A program made the position numbers and the translations under genes. Below the pieces are notes generated by a model. That model saw only the letters and a list, made by a program, of their open reading frames with translations. It made no database searches and was not told where the DNA came from. From Arthrobacter sp. NEB 688 (lineage in GTDB: Bacteria > Actinomycetota > Actinomycetes > Actinomycetales > Dermatophilaceae), in the NCBI RefSeq assembly GCF_013201035.1, contig NZ_CP053707.1, positions 3,410,001 to 3,474,000 on the forward strand: 64,000 bases of DNA, given 5' to 3'. Positions 44,742 to 53,716 of the stretch are shown here, piece after piece; position 1 is the first letter of the stretch; each line of letters opens with the position of its first letter.

Positions 44742-46316
44742 ATGGACGGGACGACGCAGCAGCTGACGCTCGTCGCGGACGAGCGCAGCTACGACCTCGT
44801 CGTCCCCGTCGGCACCCGCGTCAGCGAGGTCCTCTCGGTCCTCGGCATCTCCTCGAGCGCGACGCCCAGCTCGGTCGCGACGGCTGCCGGCCACGTGCTC
44901 GGGCCGCAGGACCGGATCTCCGGCGACCTGCCCGCCGGCGCCGTCCTCACCGTCGTACGGACCACGACCCACGCGGTGCACCGGGGCGTCGTCAGCCTCG
45001 ACCGCTCGTCCGCGGCACCCGGCGCCCGGCCGTCGGCCCCCGCGTGGGCCGGCGGGTCGCGCTCACCGTCGGTCGCGACCGCCGACCCCGGGCTCTCGCT
45101 CGTCGACGACGCCACCCAGCGCCGCGACGCCGTCGACGACGTCGACGCCACCGTCAGCCGCTCCGCCCTGCACCACCCGCGCCGCCGCCGGCGCAGCCCC
45201 GCCCGGCGCGCGGCCCGGCGGGCGTCCGACCTCGGCCCGGTGCTCGTCGCGGCCAGCGCGCTCGTCGCCCTCGTCGCCGCGGCCCTCGCGCTCGTCGCCC
45301 CCGCGGGTTCCACGGACCAGCTGCTCGACGCCGTCGTCGTGCGCTGGGCCGCGAGCGGCGTGCTGCTCGCGGCTGCCGTGGCCGCCGTCCTCCTCACCGC
45401 CCGCCACCGCAGCGGCGCCGGGCTGGTCCGGCTCGTCGGGGCCCCCGCGCTGGCCGGGGCCGCGGGCCTGCTCGTGCCGCTCTCGCCCTCGCCGTCGAGG
45501 GTCGCCGTCGCCGTCACGGTGGCGGCCGCGCTCGGGGCCGTCGTCCTCGCCCTCGCGTCGTCCGACGGCTCCCCCGCGGACCGCGCCGAGCGGACGGCCC
45601 TCGCCTGTCTCGGCGGGCTCGCCGCGCTCGTCGCCGGGACCGTCCTCGCCGAGCAGCCGGTCACGGTCGCCGCCGCCCTCGTCGTCGGGCTCGTACCGGT
45701 CGTCGTCCGCGCGCTGCCGAGCGCCAGCCTCGACGTCGACCAGACCCAGCTCATCGACACCGACCGCCTCTCGACGACCGTCTGGTCGGTCCGCGAGCGG
45801 CACGCCACGCGTCGCCGCCGGGTCACCGCCACCGACGTCCGCGACCGCGTCGCCCAGGCCCGCTCGGTGGTGTCGGTCGGCACCACCTACCTCGGCGCCC
45901 TTGCGGCGGTCGCCGGATGGGTCGTCGCCCTCACCCCACCGCTCTCGACCCTCGCGCCGTGGGCGCGCTGGGCGCTCCTCCTCGCCTCGGCCGCGGCCCT
46001 CGGCTACCAGGCGCGCCACGTGCGCGACCGGACGGCCCGCGCCGCGATGCTCGCCACCTCGGCCTCGCTGGCGCTCTCGACGTCGGTCGCCGTCGTCGAC
46101 TGGGACGGCGGCTGGCGGTGGGGCGTCGTCGCGGGCGCGGTCGTCCTCGGCGTCGCCGCGATCGTCGGTGCGGTCGCCCTCTCCGGCGGCTGGGCCTCGA
46201 CCCGGCTCTCCCGCGGCGCCGACCGCCTCGAGGGGCTCGCGGTCGTCCTCGCCCTGCCGCTCGCGGTGCTCGCCGGCGGCCTCGTCGAGGCCCTGCGGCG
46301 TTTCACCTCCGGCTGA
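44742..46316 (+). CDS. eccD: Type VII secretion membrane protein EccD, paralogue 1
   Basis: A 524-residue protein with an N-terminal ubiquitin-like (YukD) domain (about 5-75: QQLTLVADERSYDLVVPVG), a charged linker with an Arg-rich patch ([13 protein letters not shown]), and about eleven membrane helices from residue 165 on. This is the EccD plan. It is divergent from eccC across 120 bases. GGGAGGGCC stands before ATG 44742. A second, different eccD lies at 51049, so the pore may contain two kinds of EccD. Confidence 0.82.
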   Translation: MDGTTQQLTLVADERSYDLVVPVGTRVSEVLSVLGISSSATPSSVATAAGHVLGPQDRISGDLPAGAVLTVVRTTTHAVHRGVVSLDRSSAAPGARPSAPAWAGGSRSPSVATADPGLSLVDDATQRRDAVDDVDATVSRSALHHPRRRRRSPARRAARRASDLGPVLVAASALVALVAAALALVAPAGSTDQLLDAVVVRWAASGVLLAAAVAAVLLTARHRSGAGLVRLVGAPALAGAAGLLVPLSPSPSRVAVAVTVAAALGAVVLALASSDGSPADRAERTALACLGGLAALVAGTVLAEQPVTVAAALVVGLVPVVVRALPSASLDVDQTQLIDTDRLSTTVWSVRERHATRRRRVTATDVRDRVAQARSVVSVGTTYLGALAAVAGWVVALTPPLSTLAPWARWALLLASAAALGYQARHVRDRTARAAMLATSASLALSTSVAVVDWDGGWRWGVVAGAVVLGVAAIVGAVALSGGWASTRLSRGADRLEGLAVVLALPLAVLAGGLVEALRRFTSG

Positions 46317-46398
46317 CCGGCCCGACCTCGCCCCGCCGCCCCGACCTCGCGCGGCCGCCCTGACCTCGCCCCGCCGACCCGCCACGACACCCCGGCCA

Positions 46399-46435
46399 GG
46401 TGAGATGACACCGGCAGGGCGAGATGACACCGGCA
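46399..46435. repeat. Tandem 19-bp repeat after eccD
   Basis: GGYGAGATGACACCGGCA occurs at 46399-46416 and 46418-46435, differing by one base. Upstream (about 46320-46380) a looser repeat with three copies of C-Y-GACCTCGC is visible. These fill the 46317-46437 gap; no gene is seen. Confidence 0.6.
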
Positions 46436-46437
46436 CG

Positions 46438-46477
46438 CGCGAGCGCCCCTCCCCCGGGCGGGGAAGGGGCGCTCGCG
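46438..46477. terminator. Hairpin between convergent eccD and the WXG-protein gene
   Basis: CGCGAGCGCCCC (46438-46449) pairs perfectly with GGGGCGCTCGCG (46466-46477) around a 16-base loop that itself contains CCCCC and GGGCGGGG. It lies between the eccD stop (46316) and the stop of the minus-strand gene (46510), so it probably terminates transcription from both sides. Confidence 0.65.
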
Positions 46478-46509
46478 TCGAGGCGTCCGGTGCGGCCGGT
46501 GTGGAGACG

Positions 46510-47991
46510 TCAGCGCCACACGGGCGGCGTGGCGTCGTCCTCGCCCTCGAACCAGGTCTCCTCGTCCTCGTGCGTCAGGTGGTCGACGTCCTGGGCCTGC
46601 TCGTCGCGGGACCGACGTCCACCGCGCCCCCCGGAGGCCGCACCGACGGCGCCCTTGGCGCCCGCGCCGCGACCGCCGCTCTCGCCGACCTTCGGCACCC
46701 CGTACTTCCCGGTGCTGCGCGACCCGGAGACCCCGGCCGCGCCGCGGCCGGCCCCGGCGCCGCGCGCACCACCGCGCGCGGCGGCTCCCTGCCCCCCGGG
46801 TGCGACGGTCGAGCGCCCGGCCGCGCCGGTCGCCCCGCGACCCGCTGCCCCGGTGGCTCCGCGGCCCGCGGCCGCGGTGCTGCCGGCCACCAGGCCGGGG
46901 CGTCCGGCGGCACCGGCCGCGCCGAACGCGCCGCCGCCCATCCGCCCGAGCACGCCCTTGCCGAGCAGCGCGGCCCCGCCCATGAGGGCTCCGCCACCGA
47001 CCGCGCCGGCGCCGCCGAGGCCTCCGGCGCCGCCCGAGGCCGAACCACCGGCGGGCGACGTGCCCGCCCAGCCGGTGCTGCCGGGACCACCCGGCGTCAC
47101 CGAGCCCGTGGTGCCACCGTCGAGGTGGACCGGGGTCGGCGTCGGGCTCACGGGGCTCACCGGGGTCGGCGGCCCGACCGGCGGGGTGGTCGTGGGTGGC
47201 GTGGTCGTGGGGGGAGTCGTCGTCGGCGGCGGGTTCTCGACGACCGGCTCCTCGACCCAGCCGGTCGGGTGGTTCACGTGGAAGACGCCGCCACCGCCGC
47301 CACCGCCCGAGGGCGCGACGTACGACCCACCGCTCGGGCCGCCGCCGGACGGGTACCCACCGCCGCCACGGCTCCCCCCGGAGGACCCGGGGTCGATGGT
47401 CACCGAGTCCTTCGCCTCGACCGGCATCTCCTTGGCCGCCGTGCCGATGTCACCGCTGAAGGCGGCAAGGACGGTCGCGGACTGCTGCTCGCGCTGCTCG
47501 CGCTGCGCGGCGACGGCCGCGTCGAAGCCCGCCTGGTCGAAGACCTTGCCGTCGGGCGCGGGCTGACCGCCCTGACGTGCCTGGGTGCGCTCGTAGGACG
47601 AGCGGTCGACGTCGGTCGAGATCGTGCGCACCGTGTTCTGGTAGGCCTGACGCGCCGTGTCCGCGGCGTCGGCCGCCTTGGTCAGCCCCCGCTTGATGCC
47701 GGTGATCTCCTCGGACCGCGCGTCGAGCTGCGCCGCGAGCTGGTGCAGCGTCGCGTAGGCCCCGTCGGCCGCCGGGCCGGTCCACGGTCGGTCCGCGCCC
47801 TGGAGCTTCGTGATGACCGAGCGCACCTCGGTCGCGAGGTTGCTCACCGTGTCGGCGGTCGTGCCCCAGTCGTCGGCGGTCATCCGCACGAGGACCGTGG
47901 AGAAGCCGTAGATGTCGTAGAGCCTGCGTTCGTTGGGTCCGGCATCGGCCGGCAGCGCCGGGTTGCTCGGGCCCTCGTCAGGAATGACCAT
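46510..47991 (-). CDS. WXG/PPE-like ESX substrate with Pro- and Gly-rich tail
   Basis: A 493-residue protein. The N-terminal 190 residues are helical with a W-x-G turn at 70-72 (RPWTGPAADGAYATLHQLAAQL region), as in WXG100-superfamily and PPE-like substrates. A Gly/Ser-rich stretch, a Pro/Thr tract (PPTTTPPTTTPP at about 270) and a long Gly/Ala-rich region (about 315-455) follow. The last 30 residues are acidic and end TPPVWR. The ATG overlaps the mycP stop (ATGA). Probably secreted or surface-exposed; the low-complexity tail is like those of elongated cell-wall proteins. Exact role unknown. Confidence 0.65.
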   Translation of the reverse strand: MVIPDEGPSNPALPADAGPNERRLYDIYGFSTVLVRMTADDWGTTADTVSNLATEVRSVITKLQGADRPWTGPAADGAYATLHQLAAQLDARSEEITGIKRGLTKAADAADTARQAYQNTVRTISTDVDRSSYERTQARQGGQPAPDGKVFDQAGFDAAVAAQREQREQQSATVLAAFSGDIGTAAKEMPVEAKDSVTIDPGSSGGSRGGGGYPSGGGPSGGSYVAPSGGGGGGGVFHVNHPTGWVEEPVVENPPPTTTPPTTTPPTTTPPVGPPTPVSPVSPTPTPVHLDGGTTGSVTPGGPGSTGWAGTSPAGGSASGGAGGLGGAGAVGGGALMGGAALLGKGVLGRMGGGAFGAAGAAGRPGLVAGSTAAAGRGATGAAGRGATGAAGRSTVAPGGQGAAARGGARGAGAGRGAAGVSGSRSTGKYGVPKVGESGGRGAGAKGAVGAASGGRGGRRSRDEQAQDVDHLTHEDEETWFEGEDDATPPVWR

Positions 47992-49481
47992 CAGTGGTTC
48001 CTCCCCTCGGCGCCCGCGGCGCCGTCCGTCGTCGTGGTGCTGGTCGTGGTGACAGAGGTGGTCGGTACGGGTGACGTTCCCGCGGCCGCACGGCGTCCGC
48101 GCAGCACGAGTCCACCTCCGGCGAGGAGCAGGAGCACGAGCCCCACGGCGCCGAGGAGGAGCCAGGGCGGACCGCTCCCGCCGTCGTCCCGGACGGCCGG
48201 GGCCGCCTGGGGCGCAGGCGTGCCGGACTGCGTCACGCCGGCGGTCGGAGACGCCGACGGGCTCGCGGAGCCCGTCGGGGTCGGCGCCGGCAGGCTCATG
48301 AACGTCGCGACCTGCTGCGCCGTCGGCTCCTCGTTCTTGCCCTGGCGGACGAACGGGTTGTCCTTCGGCAGCGCCGAGGGGTCGACCTGCACGGCGTCGG
48401 CCGGGTCGAAGATCCCCCATCCGAACGCCGGGTTGGCGGTCCGGACCGTGGGGAGGTCGGACCCGCTGCGCCGGAACCAGGTCTCGTAGCCGCTGCCGCT
48501 CTTCTTCTCGCGCAGCCCCACGTTGTCCTTGACCGCGTGGAGGATCTGCCCGGCGCTGGCGCCCGGGTGGGCGGACCGCATCGCTGCGATGCCGCCGGCG
48601 ACGATCGCCGTGGCGATCGACGACCCCGAGACGATGGTGTCGCTGTGCCAGCCGGTGCCGTCGTAGCTCCCGGCCATGACCTCCTTGGCGGGAGCCGCGA
48701 GTGCGATGGCGTTGCTCCTCCGCGCGCCGAACTCCGGGATCTGCCCGGCCGAGTCGACGCCCACCACCGCGAGCACCCCGTTGGCCAACCCCGGGTACTG
48801 CACGCCGCTCCGGTCGTTGGGAGTGCCCGCCACGACGATCGCGTCGGCGCGGTAGGCGTTGAGGACGGAGTCGATGAGCTCCGGGTCGTACCCCGCGATG
48901 AGGCTGATGCTGATGACGTCGGCGCCGTCGGAGGCGGCGCGGTCGATCGCCCGCGCGATGCCCTCGTCGACGTCGTCCGCGCCGTCGACCAGCGGGCAGG
49001 TGGCCTTGTCCTCGTCGTTCCGGTACATCGCGGCGTAGTGCCGGATCGTCGCGTCGGGCGCGATGCCGCGGATCCCGCGCCCTCCCGGTCCCGTCCCCTC
49101 CCCCGAGCCGGCGATGAGCGCCGCCATGCTCGTGGCGTGCTCGGCGGGCTTGCCCGTGGCGGACGGCGAGCGGAGCGGAGAGCCGAAGCGGGCCCCCGTG
49201 CAGAAGCTCCGGCTGGAGACGACCTTCCCGCGCAGCTCGGGGACGTCGGCGTCGATGGGCCCGTCGATGACGGCGACCGTGACGCCCTTCCCCGTGCCAC
49301 GGCGGTTGAGCTCGTCGACGCCCATCGCCGAGCGCCACCACTCACCGGGGGACGCGGCCGCCGAGAGGCGGTACGGTGCGCCGGCGGTCGTCCCGGCCGT
49401 CGCGGGCACGGCTGCGACACCGCTCGCCGCAGCCACGAGGGCCGCGGCGACGACGGTGCGACGCAGGTGGGCTCGACGCAT
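47991..49481 (-). CDS. mycP: Mycosin (subtilisin-like membrane protease), paralogue 1
   Basis: A 496-residue exported serine protease of the ESX locus. Signal peptide about 1-29. Catalytic residues: Asp73 (VTVAVIDGP), His115 (PAEHATSMAAL), Ser288 (SGSSIATA) and oxyanion Asn222 (AGTPNDR). A Ser/Thr/Pro linker and a C-terminal helix (about 443-463, WLLLGAVGLVLLLL) anchor it with the protease outside. Mycosins stabilise the ESX pore. Its start overlaps the stop of the 195-residue gene, and its stop overlaps the WXG-protein ATG. Confidence 0.9.
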   Translation of the reverse strand: MRRAHLRRTVVAAALVAAASGVAAVPATAGTTAGAPYRLSAAASPGEWWRSAMGVDELNRRGTGKGVTVAVIDGPIDADVPELRGKVVSSRSFCTGARFGSPLRSPSATGKPAEHATSMAALIAGSGEGTGPGGRGIRGIAPDATIRHYAAMYRNDEDKATCPLVDGADDVDEGIARAIDRAASDGADVISISLIAGYDPELIDSVLNAYRADAIVVAGTPNDRSGVQYPGLANGVLAVVGVDSAGQIPEFGARRSNAIALAAPAKEVMAGSYDGTGWHSDTIVSGSSIATAIVAGGIAAMRSAHPGASAGQILHAVKDNVGLREKKSGSGYETWFRRSGSDLPTVRTANPAFGWGIFDPADAVQVDPSALPKDNPFVRQGKNEEPTAQQVATFMSLPAPTPTGSASPSASPTAGVTQSGTPAPQAAPAVRDDGGSGPPWLLLGAVGLVLLLLAGGGLVLRGRRAAAGTSPVPTTSVTTTSTTTTDGAAGAEGRNH

Positions 49482-50068
49482 CAGCCGACGTCCATGCCGC
49501 TGGAGGGCGGCGGGGTGGACGGCGCGGCGCTGCCGCTCGACGGTCCGGAGGGGGTGCTGCTGGGTGCCCCGTCCGTGCCGGTGTCGACACCGGGGTCCGC
49601 GGGGTCGGCGGGCGCCGGCGTGGCCTCGGCGATGCGCACCTGCGCCGCGCCGCCCTCGACCGCGGCCTCGTCCTGCGCGGCCTGCTCGGTCTGCTGCGTG
49701 GACGCGAAGCCGTCGCCGCCGGCCCAGCGGGCCTGGAGGGTCTGGAAGGCGTCGCCGGAGGCCTCGTCGCGCTCGCGGATCTCGGCGCCGGCCTGGGCCA
49801 GCGCCTGCGCGGCGGCGGTGAGGTCGTCGCGGATGCCGCGCAGCGTGGCCTCGTAGATGTGGGCCGCGGCCGTGTAGACGGTCGCGAAGTCCTGCGCCTC
49901 CGGGATCTCCCCGAAGGTCGAGCGCGAGGCGACGGTGTACTCCACCGTCCTCAGCGCGTCGTGGGTCGAGCTCGTCCAGTCCTGCTCGTAGTCCAGCCCG
50001 AGCGTCTGCAGGATGCTCGGGTACTGGATGGGTCCAGCGCCCGGTCCGCCGTCGTCGAGTCGTGGCAC
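49481..50068 (-). CDS. WXG-like helical protein of the ESX operon
   Basis: A 195-residue protein. Residues 25-130 look helical and contain W-A-G at 115-117 (LQARWAGGDGF), a WXG-like turn placed later than in WXG100 proteins. The last 60 residues are Pro/Ser/Gly/Asp-rich and disordered. GTG 50066-50068 follows AGGAGACGAC. It overlaps mycP (ATGA). Likely a secreted substrate or chaperone-like partner of the ESX system; not a recognised named family. Confidence 0.6.
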   Translation of the reverse strand: MPRLDDGGPGAGPIQYPSILQTLGLDYEQDWTSSTHDALRTVEYTVASRSTFGEIPEAQDFATVYTAAAHIYEATLRGIRDDLTAAAQALAQAGAEIRERDEASGDAFQTLQARWAGGDGFASTQQTEQAAQDEAAVEGGAAQVRIAEATPAPADPADPGVDTGTDGAPSSTPSGPSSGSAAPSTPPPSSGMDVG

Positions 50069-50185
50069 GTCGTCTCCTCGGTCCGTTCCGTCACGGGCGC
50101 CTCGCCCCCGTCGTCCTCCCCGTCACGCCGCGGTGCCGGTGCCTCCCGAGGAGGCACCGGCACCCGGCGCGTGCACGTCGGGCGC

Positions 50186-50476
50186 TCAGCCCCACATGTT
50201 GGTGTTGCGCAGCTCGCCGGCGAGGTAGTCCTCCTTGGAGGAGATGACCGCCTGGCGGACGTCCATGAGGAGCTGCTTGCACTCCTGGATCTGCTTCTCC
50301 CAGTCGGCCTGGGCCTGCGAGTACGCGGCGCGGGCCGAACCGTCCCACTGCTCGACGTACTTGCTGAGGTCGTTCTTCATGTCGCCGAGCCGGCCCTCGA
50401 TCTGGCCGAGGCCCTTCTGCATGTCGTCGACGAGCGCGTCGATGCCGGCGCCGCCGACCTTGATTCCGTCACCCAT
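50186..50476 (-). CDS. WXG100 protein (EsxA/EsxB-like), member 2
   Basis: A 96-residue helical hairpin protein, the standard WXG100 length. W44-D-G46 forms the turn (VEQWDGSARAAY), and Y84-L-A-G-E88 matches the YxxxD/E secretion signal. It would form a dimer with the neighbouring WXG100 protein and be exported through EccC. The gap to the 195-residue gene (about 118 bases) contains GGTGCC / GGCACC hairpin sequence but no gene. Confidence 0.93.
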   Translation of the reverse strand: MGDGIKVGGAGIDALVDDMQKGLGQIEGRLGDMKNDLSKYVEQWDGSARAAYSQAQADWEKQIQECKQLLMDVRQAVISSKEDYLAGELRNTNMWG

Positions 50477-50500
50477 GATCGTTCAGTCCCCTTCGTCGGC

Positions 50501-50818
50501 TCAGCCGTTGCCGAGCATGCTGCTGTACTTGCTGAGGTTCGACGACGCCGCGGCGTCATCGGCGTCGTACTGGCGCTGCGTGCCGGTGAGGTTCGCCTCG
50601 AACGTGTCGAGCACGTCGACGATGTCCTGCGTCTGCACCTTCCACGCCTCGCTCACGCTCTGGAAGCTGGCGGCACCCTGCCCCTCCCAGTGCGCCTTGA
50701 CGGCCTCCATCTGCGTGCGCAGGTCGTTGACCTGCTTGCGGAGGTCCCCCCGCGCAGCCGAGACGATGTCGGCGCTGGCCTTGACGACGCCTGCGCCGGC
50801 CCTGAACTGGTCACCCAT
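50501..50818 (-). CDS. WXG100 protein (EsxA/EsxB-like), member 1
   Basis: A 105-residue WXG100 protein. W44-E-G46 (KAHWEGQGAASFQ) and Y84-D-A-D-D88 are placed exactly as in the neighbouring 96-residue member, so both partners carry a secretion signal. First gene of the minus-strand ESX operon. ATG 50816-50818 follows a GGAAGGAC ribosome site. The two genes are 24 bases apart and probably make a heterodimer. Confidence 0.93.
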   Translation of the reverse strand: MGDQFRAGAGVVKASADIVSAARGDLRKQVNDLRTQMEAVKAHWEGQGAASFQSVSEAWKVQTQDIVDVLDTFEANLTGTQRQYDADDAAASSNLSKYSSMLGNG

Positions 50819-50928
50819 GCTGTGTCCTTCCCTCGTGCGACGACGATCGTGCCGCAGCCGTTTTCACTGACCCCCTGAAGGGCTGGTGTCCATCGGACGT
50901 GGTTCCGGTGCGGCCCCTCGTCCTGCAT

Positions 50929-50960
50929 TCGACCCTACGGTGCCATGTGAAAAGGGTCGA
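50929..50960 (-). promoter_or_regulatory. Promoter with inverted repeat between divergent ESX operons
   Basis: TCGACCCT (50929-50936) and AGGGTCGA (50953-50960) form a perfect 8-bp inverted repeat with a 16-base spacer. Read on the minus strand, the right arm supplies a -35-like TCGACC and the left arm a -10 TAGGGT, 17 bases apart. So the arms are both operator and promoter elements. Transcription toward the WXG100 genes would start near 50925, leaving an untranslated leader of about 105 bases. The 230-base gap (50819-51048) holds nothing else clear. Confidence 0.5.
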
Positions 50961-51048
50961 TGGGGAGAACTCCCCGAACCCCACGCGTCTATGCTCGGGG
51001 CGCGTCGGGACCGGCACCGGGCCGGCCGTCGAGGGGAGAGTCGAAACC

Positions 51049-52383
51049 GTGAGCCAGTCCAGCGCCGCGTCCGCGTCGCTCGTCCGAGTCTCCGTCTCGT
51101 CGGGGACCCGCCGCGCGGATCTCGGTGTGCCGGGGGGCATCCCGGTCGTCGAGATCGTCCCCGAGCTCGCGCGCGAGCTGGGCGTCCTCGACCCCGAGCA
51201 GGCGACGCACGGCTTCCGCCTCGTCGCCGGGGGCGGCACCCTCCTCGACCCCGACCGCTCGTTCGCGGCCCAGGGCGTGACCGACGGGTCGGTCCTCAGC
51301 CTCGAGGTCGTCGACCCCTCGACCGACAAGGTCTACGACGACGTCGTCGAGGCCGTCGCCGACGTCGTCGAGACGCAGTTCGCCCCGTGGACCGCGCGAC
51401 ACAGCGCGGGCACGGCGGTCGGCGCTTCCGTCGTCCTCTTCCTCTGCGCCGCCTGGGCCCTGTTCACCGCCCGCGACACCGGGCTGCTCGTCGCCGCCGT
51501 CGCGCTCGCCGTCGCCCTCCTCCTCGTCGGCTCGGCCGCCGTGCTGCACGCGCGGGCGCAGGCCGGCGGGGCGCTGGCCCTCTCGCTCACCGCCCTCGCC
51601 TTCGCCGCGACCTCCGGCAGCGCGGTCGCCCCCGCCGACGCGCTCTGGGGCCGCGGCCTCGTGTGGGTCGGGTCCGCGGTCGCGATCGTCGGCCTCGCCG
51701 CGGCCCTCGTCGTGGCCCGGCACCGCCTGGTTCTCGCCGCGGGCGCCGTCGTCGGCCTCGTCGCGACCGCCGTCGGGCTGGCCACGGGCGTCCTCGACGT
51801 CGACGTCACGACCGTGTGCGCCGTCGTGCTCGTCCTCGCGGTCGTCGTCGGCAACGTCCTGCCGTGGGCCGGCCTCTCGTCGAGCCGCCTCACCTCCCAC
51901 GCCCCCCGCACCGAGGCCGAGATCGAGGCCGACGTGCCCGAGGTCGACCGTGAGCGCGTCCGGGGGCAGGTCGCCCTCGGCCACGAGGTGATGGTCGCCG
52001 TCGGGCTGTCGACGGGGGGCGCCGCGCTCCTCGTGACCCCGCAGCTCGTCGCCGACGGGCTCGCCGGGACGGCCCTCGTCCTCGCCGGCTGCGCCGCCAC
52101 GCTGCTGCGCACGCGGCACGCCCGCACCCGCACGACCGTCGTCATCGCGATGGCGACCGGCATCCTCGGCGTCGCCCTCGTGGCGGTCGTCGCGGCGCTG
52201 ACCCACCCGACCTGGCGGCCCGCCCTCGCGGTGCTGCTCGGCGCCACCGGTGCGGTCGTCGTCGCGCTGGCCGTCCTCGCCCCCCGCACCCGGGTCCGTC
52301 TGGGACGCGTCGCCGACGCCCTCGACGGCGTGGCGCTCGTGTCGCTCCTGCCCCTGGCCGCCGCCACCGTCGGGATCCTCTGA
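51049..52383 (+). CDS. eccD: Type VII secretion membrane protein EccD, paralogue 2
   Basis: A 444-residue EccD. The ubiquitin-like domain fills about 10-90 (LVRVSVSSGTRRADLGVPGG ... GSVLSLEVVD), followed by about eleven helices from residue 120. This copy is closer to textbook EccD in size than the one at 44742. GTG 51049 follows GAGGGGAGAG. The stop is one base before the eccB start, so eccD-eccB-mycP form one operon, divergent from the WXG100 genes. Confidence 0.9.
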   Translation: MSQSSAASASLVRVSVSSGTRRADLGVPGGIPVVEIVPELARELGVLDPEQATHGFRLVAGGGTLLDPDRSFAAQGVTDGSVLSLEVVDPSTDKVYDDVVEAVADVVETQFAPWTARHSAGTAVGASVVLFLCAAWALFTARDTGLLVAAVALAVALLLVGSAAVLHARAQAGGALALSLTALAFAATSGSAVAPADALWGRGLVWVGSAVAIVGLAAALVVARHRLVLAAGAVVGLVATAVGLATGVLDVDVTTVCAVVLVLAVVVGNVLPWAGLSSSRLTSHAPRTEAEIEADVPEVDRERVRGQVALGHEVMVAVGLSTGGAALLVTPQLVADGLAGTALVLAGCAATLLRTRHARTRTTVVIAMATGILGVALVAVVAALTHPTWRPALAVLLGATGAVVVALAVLAPRTRVRLGRVADALDGVALVSLLPLAAATVGIL

Positions 52384-52384
52384 C

Positions 52385-53716
52385 GTGGCGACCAAGAAGG
52401 ACCTCGTCGAGGCGCAGTCGTTCAGCCGCCGCCGCCTGACCACCGCGTTCGTCAGCGGCGCTCCCGGTGGCCGTGAGGTCGAGCCGGACCGCCCGCTGCG
52501 GGCCGTCGTCGGCGGGCTCGCGCTCACCGTCGTGCTCGTCCTCGGCAGCATGGCGTTCGGGTACCTGCGCTCGTCCCTGCCCGACGACTGGGGCAACGAC
52601 CGGCTCGTCATCGCCGAGGACAGCGGCGCGCGGTACGTGGCCATCGACGACCTCCTGCACCCGGTCGTCAACACCGTGAGCGCCCGGCTGCTCATCCCCA
52701 GCACCCAGTTCAAGGTCCTCGCCGTGCCGGACGAGGAGCTCGCCGACAAGGACCGCGGCCCGACCCTCGGCATCCTCGGCGCCCCCGACTCGCTCGCCAC
52801 CGCCGACCGCCTCGTCAACACCGGCTGGCTCTCGTGCCTCGGTGCGGGGCAGCAGGTCTCGACGGCCATCGGCCCCCGGCGCCGCGCCGAGCCCGCCGAC
52901 GGCTCGGCCGTCCTCGTCCGCACCGACGACCAGGTCTTCGTCGTCGGCGACGGGATGCGCTACCCCGTCCGCGCGCGGGACCTCTCCGCCGTCTCGGTCG
53001 CCCTGCGGCTCGACGGGCTCCCGCCGGTGGCCGCGCCGGCCTCCTGGCTCAACCTCTTCCCCGAGGGACCGGCGCTCGGCCCGCTCACCGTCGACGACCT
53101 CGGCAAGCCGCTCCCCGGGCTGCCGCCGGGTGCCGCGGTCGGGTCCGTGCTCGAGCTGCAGGACGACGGCCGCCACTACCTCGTGACCCCGCGCGGCACC
53201 CTCGAGCTGCTGCCCGACGTCGCCCTCGCGATGTACCGCCTCGGCTCGGGCGCCTCCGCCGACGTCCTGCCGGTCGAGGCCGCGCAGATCGCCCGCCTCC
53301 AGGTGCAGCCGCAGCGCACCGCCCCCACCGCCTGGCCGGAGGCCCTCCCGACCGCCCTCGAGACCACGCCCTGCGCGACGCTCGCCGCCGCCGCGAACAA
53401 GGCCCCGGTCGTCTCGCTCACCACCGTCACGAGCGACCCTCCCGCCGCCGACCGCGGACGCACGGTCGTCGACACCGGCTCCGGGGCGCTCGTGCGCGCC
53501 GTGTCCGGGCAGGTGCTCGGCAAGGGACCCGTGCTCGCCGTCGACCAGACCGCGACGGCCTACTCGATCGTCGGCGCCGACACCGAGGTGCTCGCCCGGC
53601 TCGGCTACACCCCGGCCGACGTCGTGCCGGTGCCCGCCGCCTGGACCGAGCTCTTCCGCTCCGGGCCCGCCCTCGGCGAGGACGCCGCCCGCACGGTCGT
53701 CTCGGGCACGTCGTGA
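52385..53716 (+). CDS. eccB: Type VII secretion protein EccB
   Basis: A 443-residue bitopic protein. The short cytosolic N terminus (KKDLVEAQSFSRRRLTTAFV) is the EccB signature; one helix (about 45-63) follows, then a large extracytosolic domain. Two Cys (WLSCLG and TTPCATL) could form the disulphide of the family. GTG 52385 is one base after the eccD stop, and its own stop overlaps the mycP start (GTGA). EccB joins EccC and EccD in the ESX core complex. Confidence 0.93.
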   Translation: MATKKDLVEAQSFSRRRLTTAFVSGAPGGREVEPDRPLRAVVGGLALTVVLVLGSMAFGYLRSSLPDDWGNDRLVIAEDSGARYVAIDDLLHPVVNTVSARLLIPSTQFKVLAVPDEELADKDRGPTLGILGAPDSLATADRLVNTGWLSCLGAGQQVSTAIGPRRRAEPADGSAVLVRTDDQVFVVGDGMRYPVRARDLSAVSVALRLDGLPPVAAPASWLNLFPEGPALGPLTVDDLGKPLPGLPPGAAVGSVLELQDDGRHYLVTPRGTLELLPDVALAMYRLGSGASADVLPVEAAQIARLQVQPQRTAPTAWPEALPTALETTPCATLAAAANKAPVVSLTTVTSDPPAADRGRTVVDTGSGALVRAVSGQVLGKGPVLAVDQTATAYSIVGADTEVLARLGYTPADVVPVPAAWTELFRSGPALGEDAARTVVSGTS

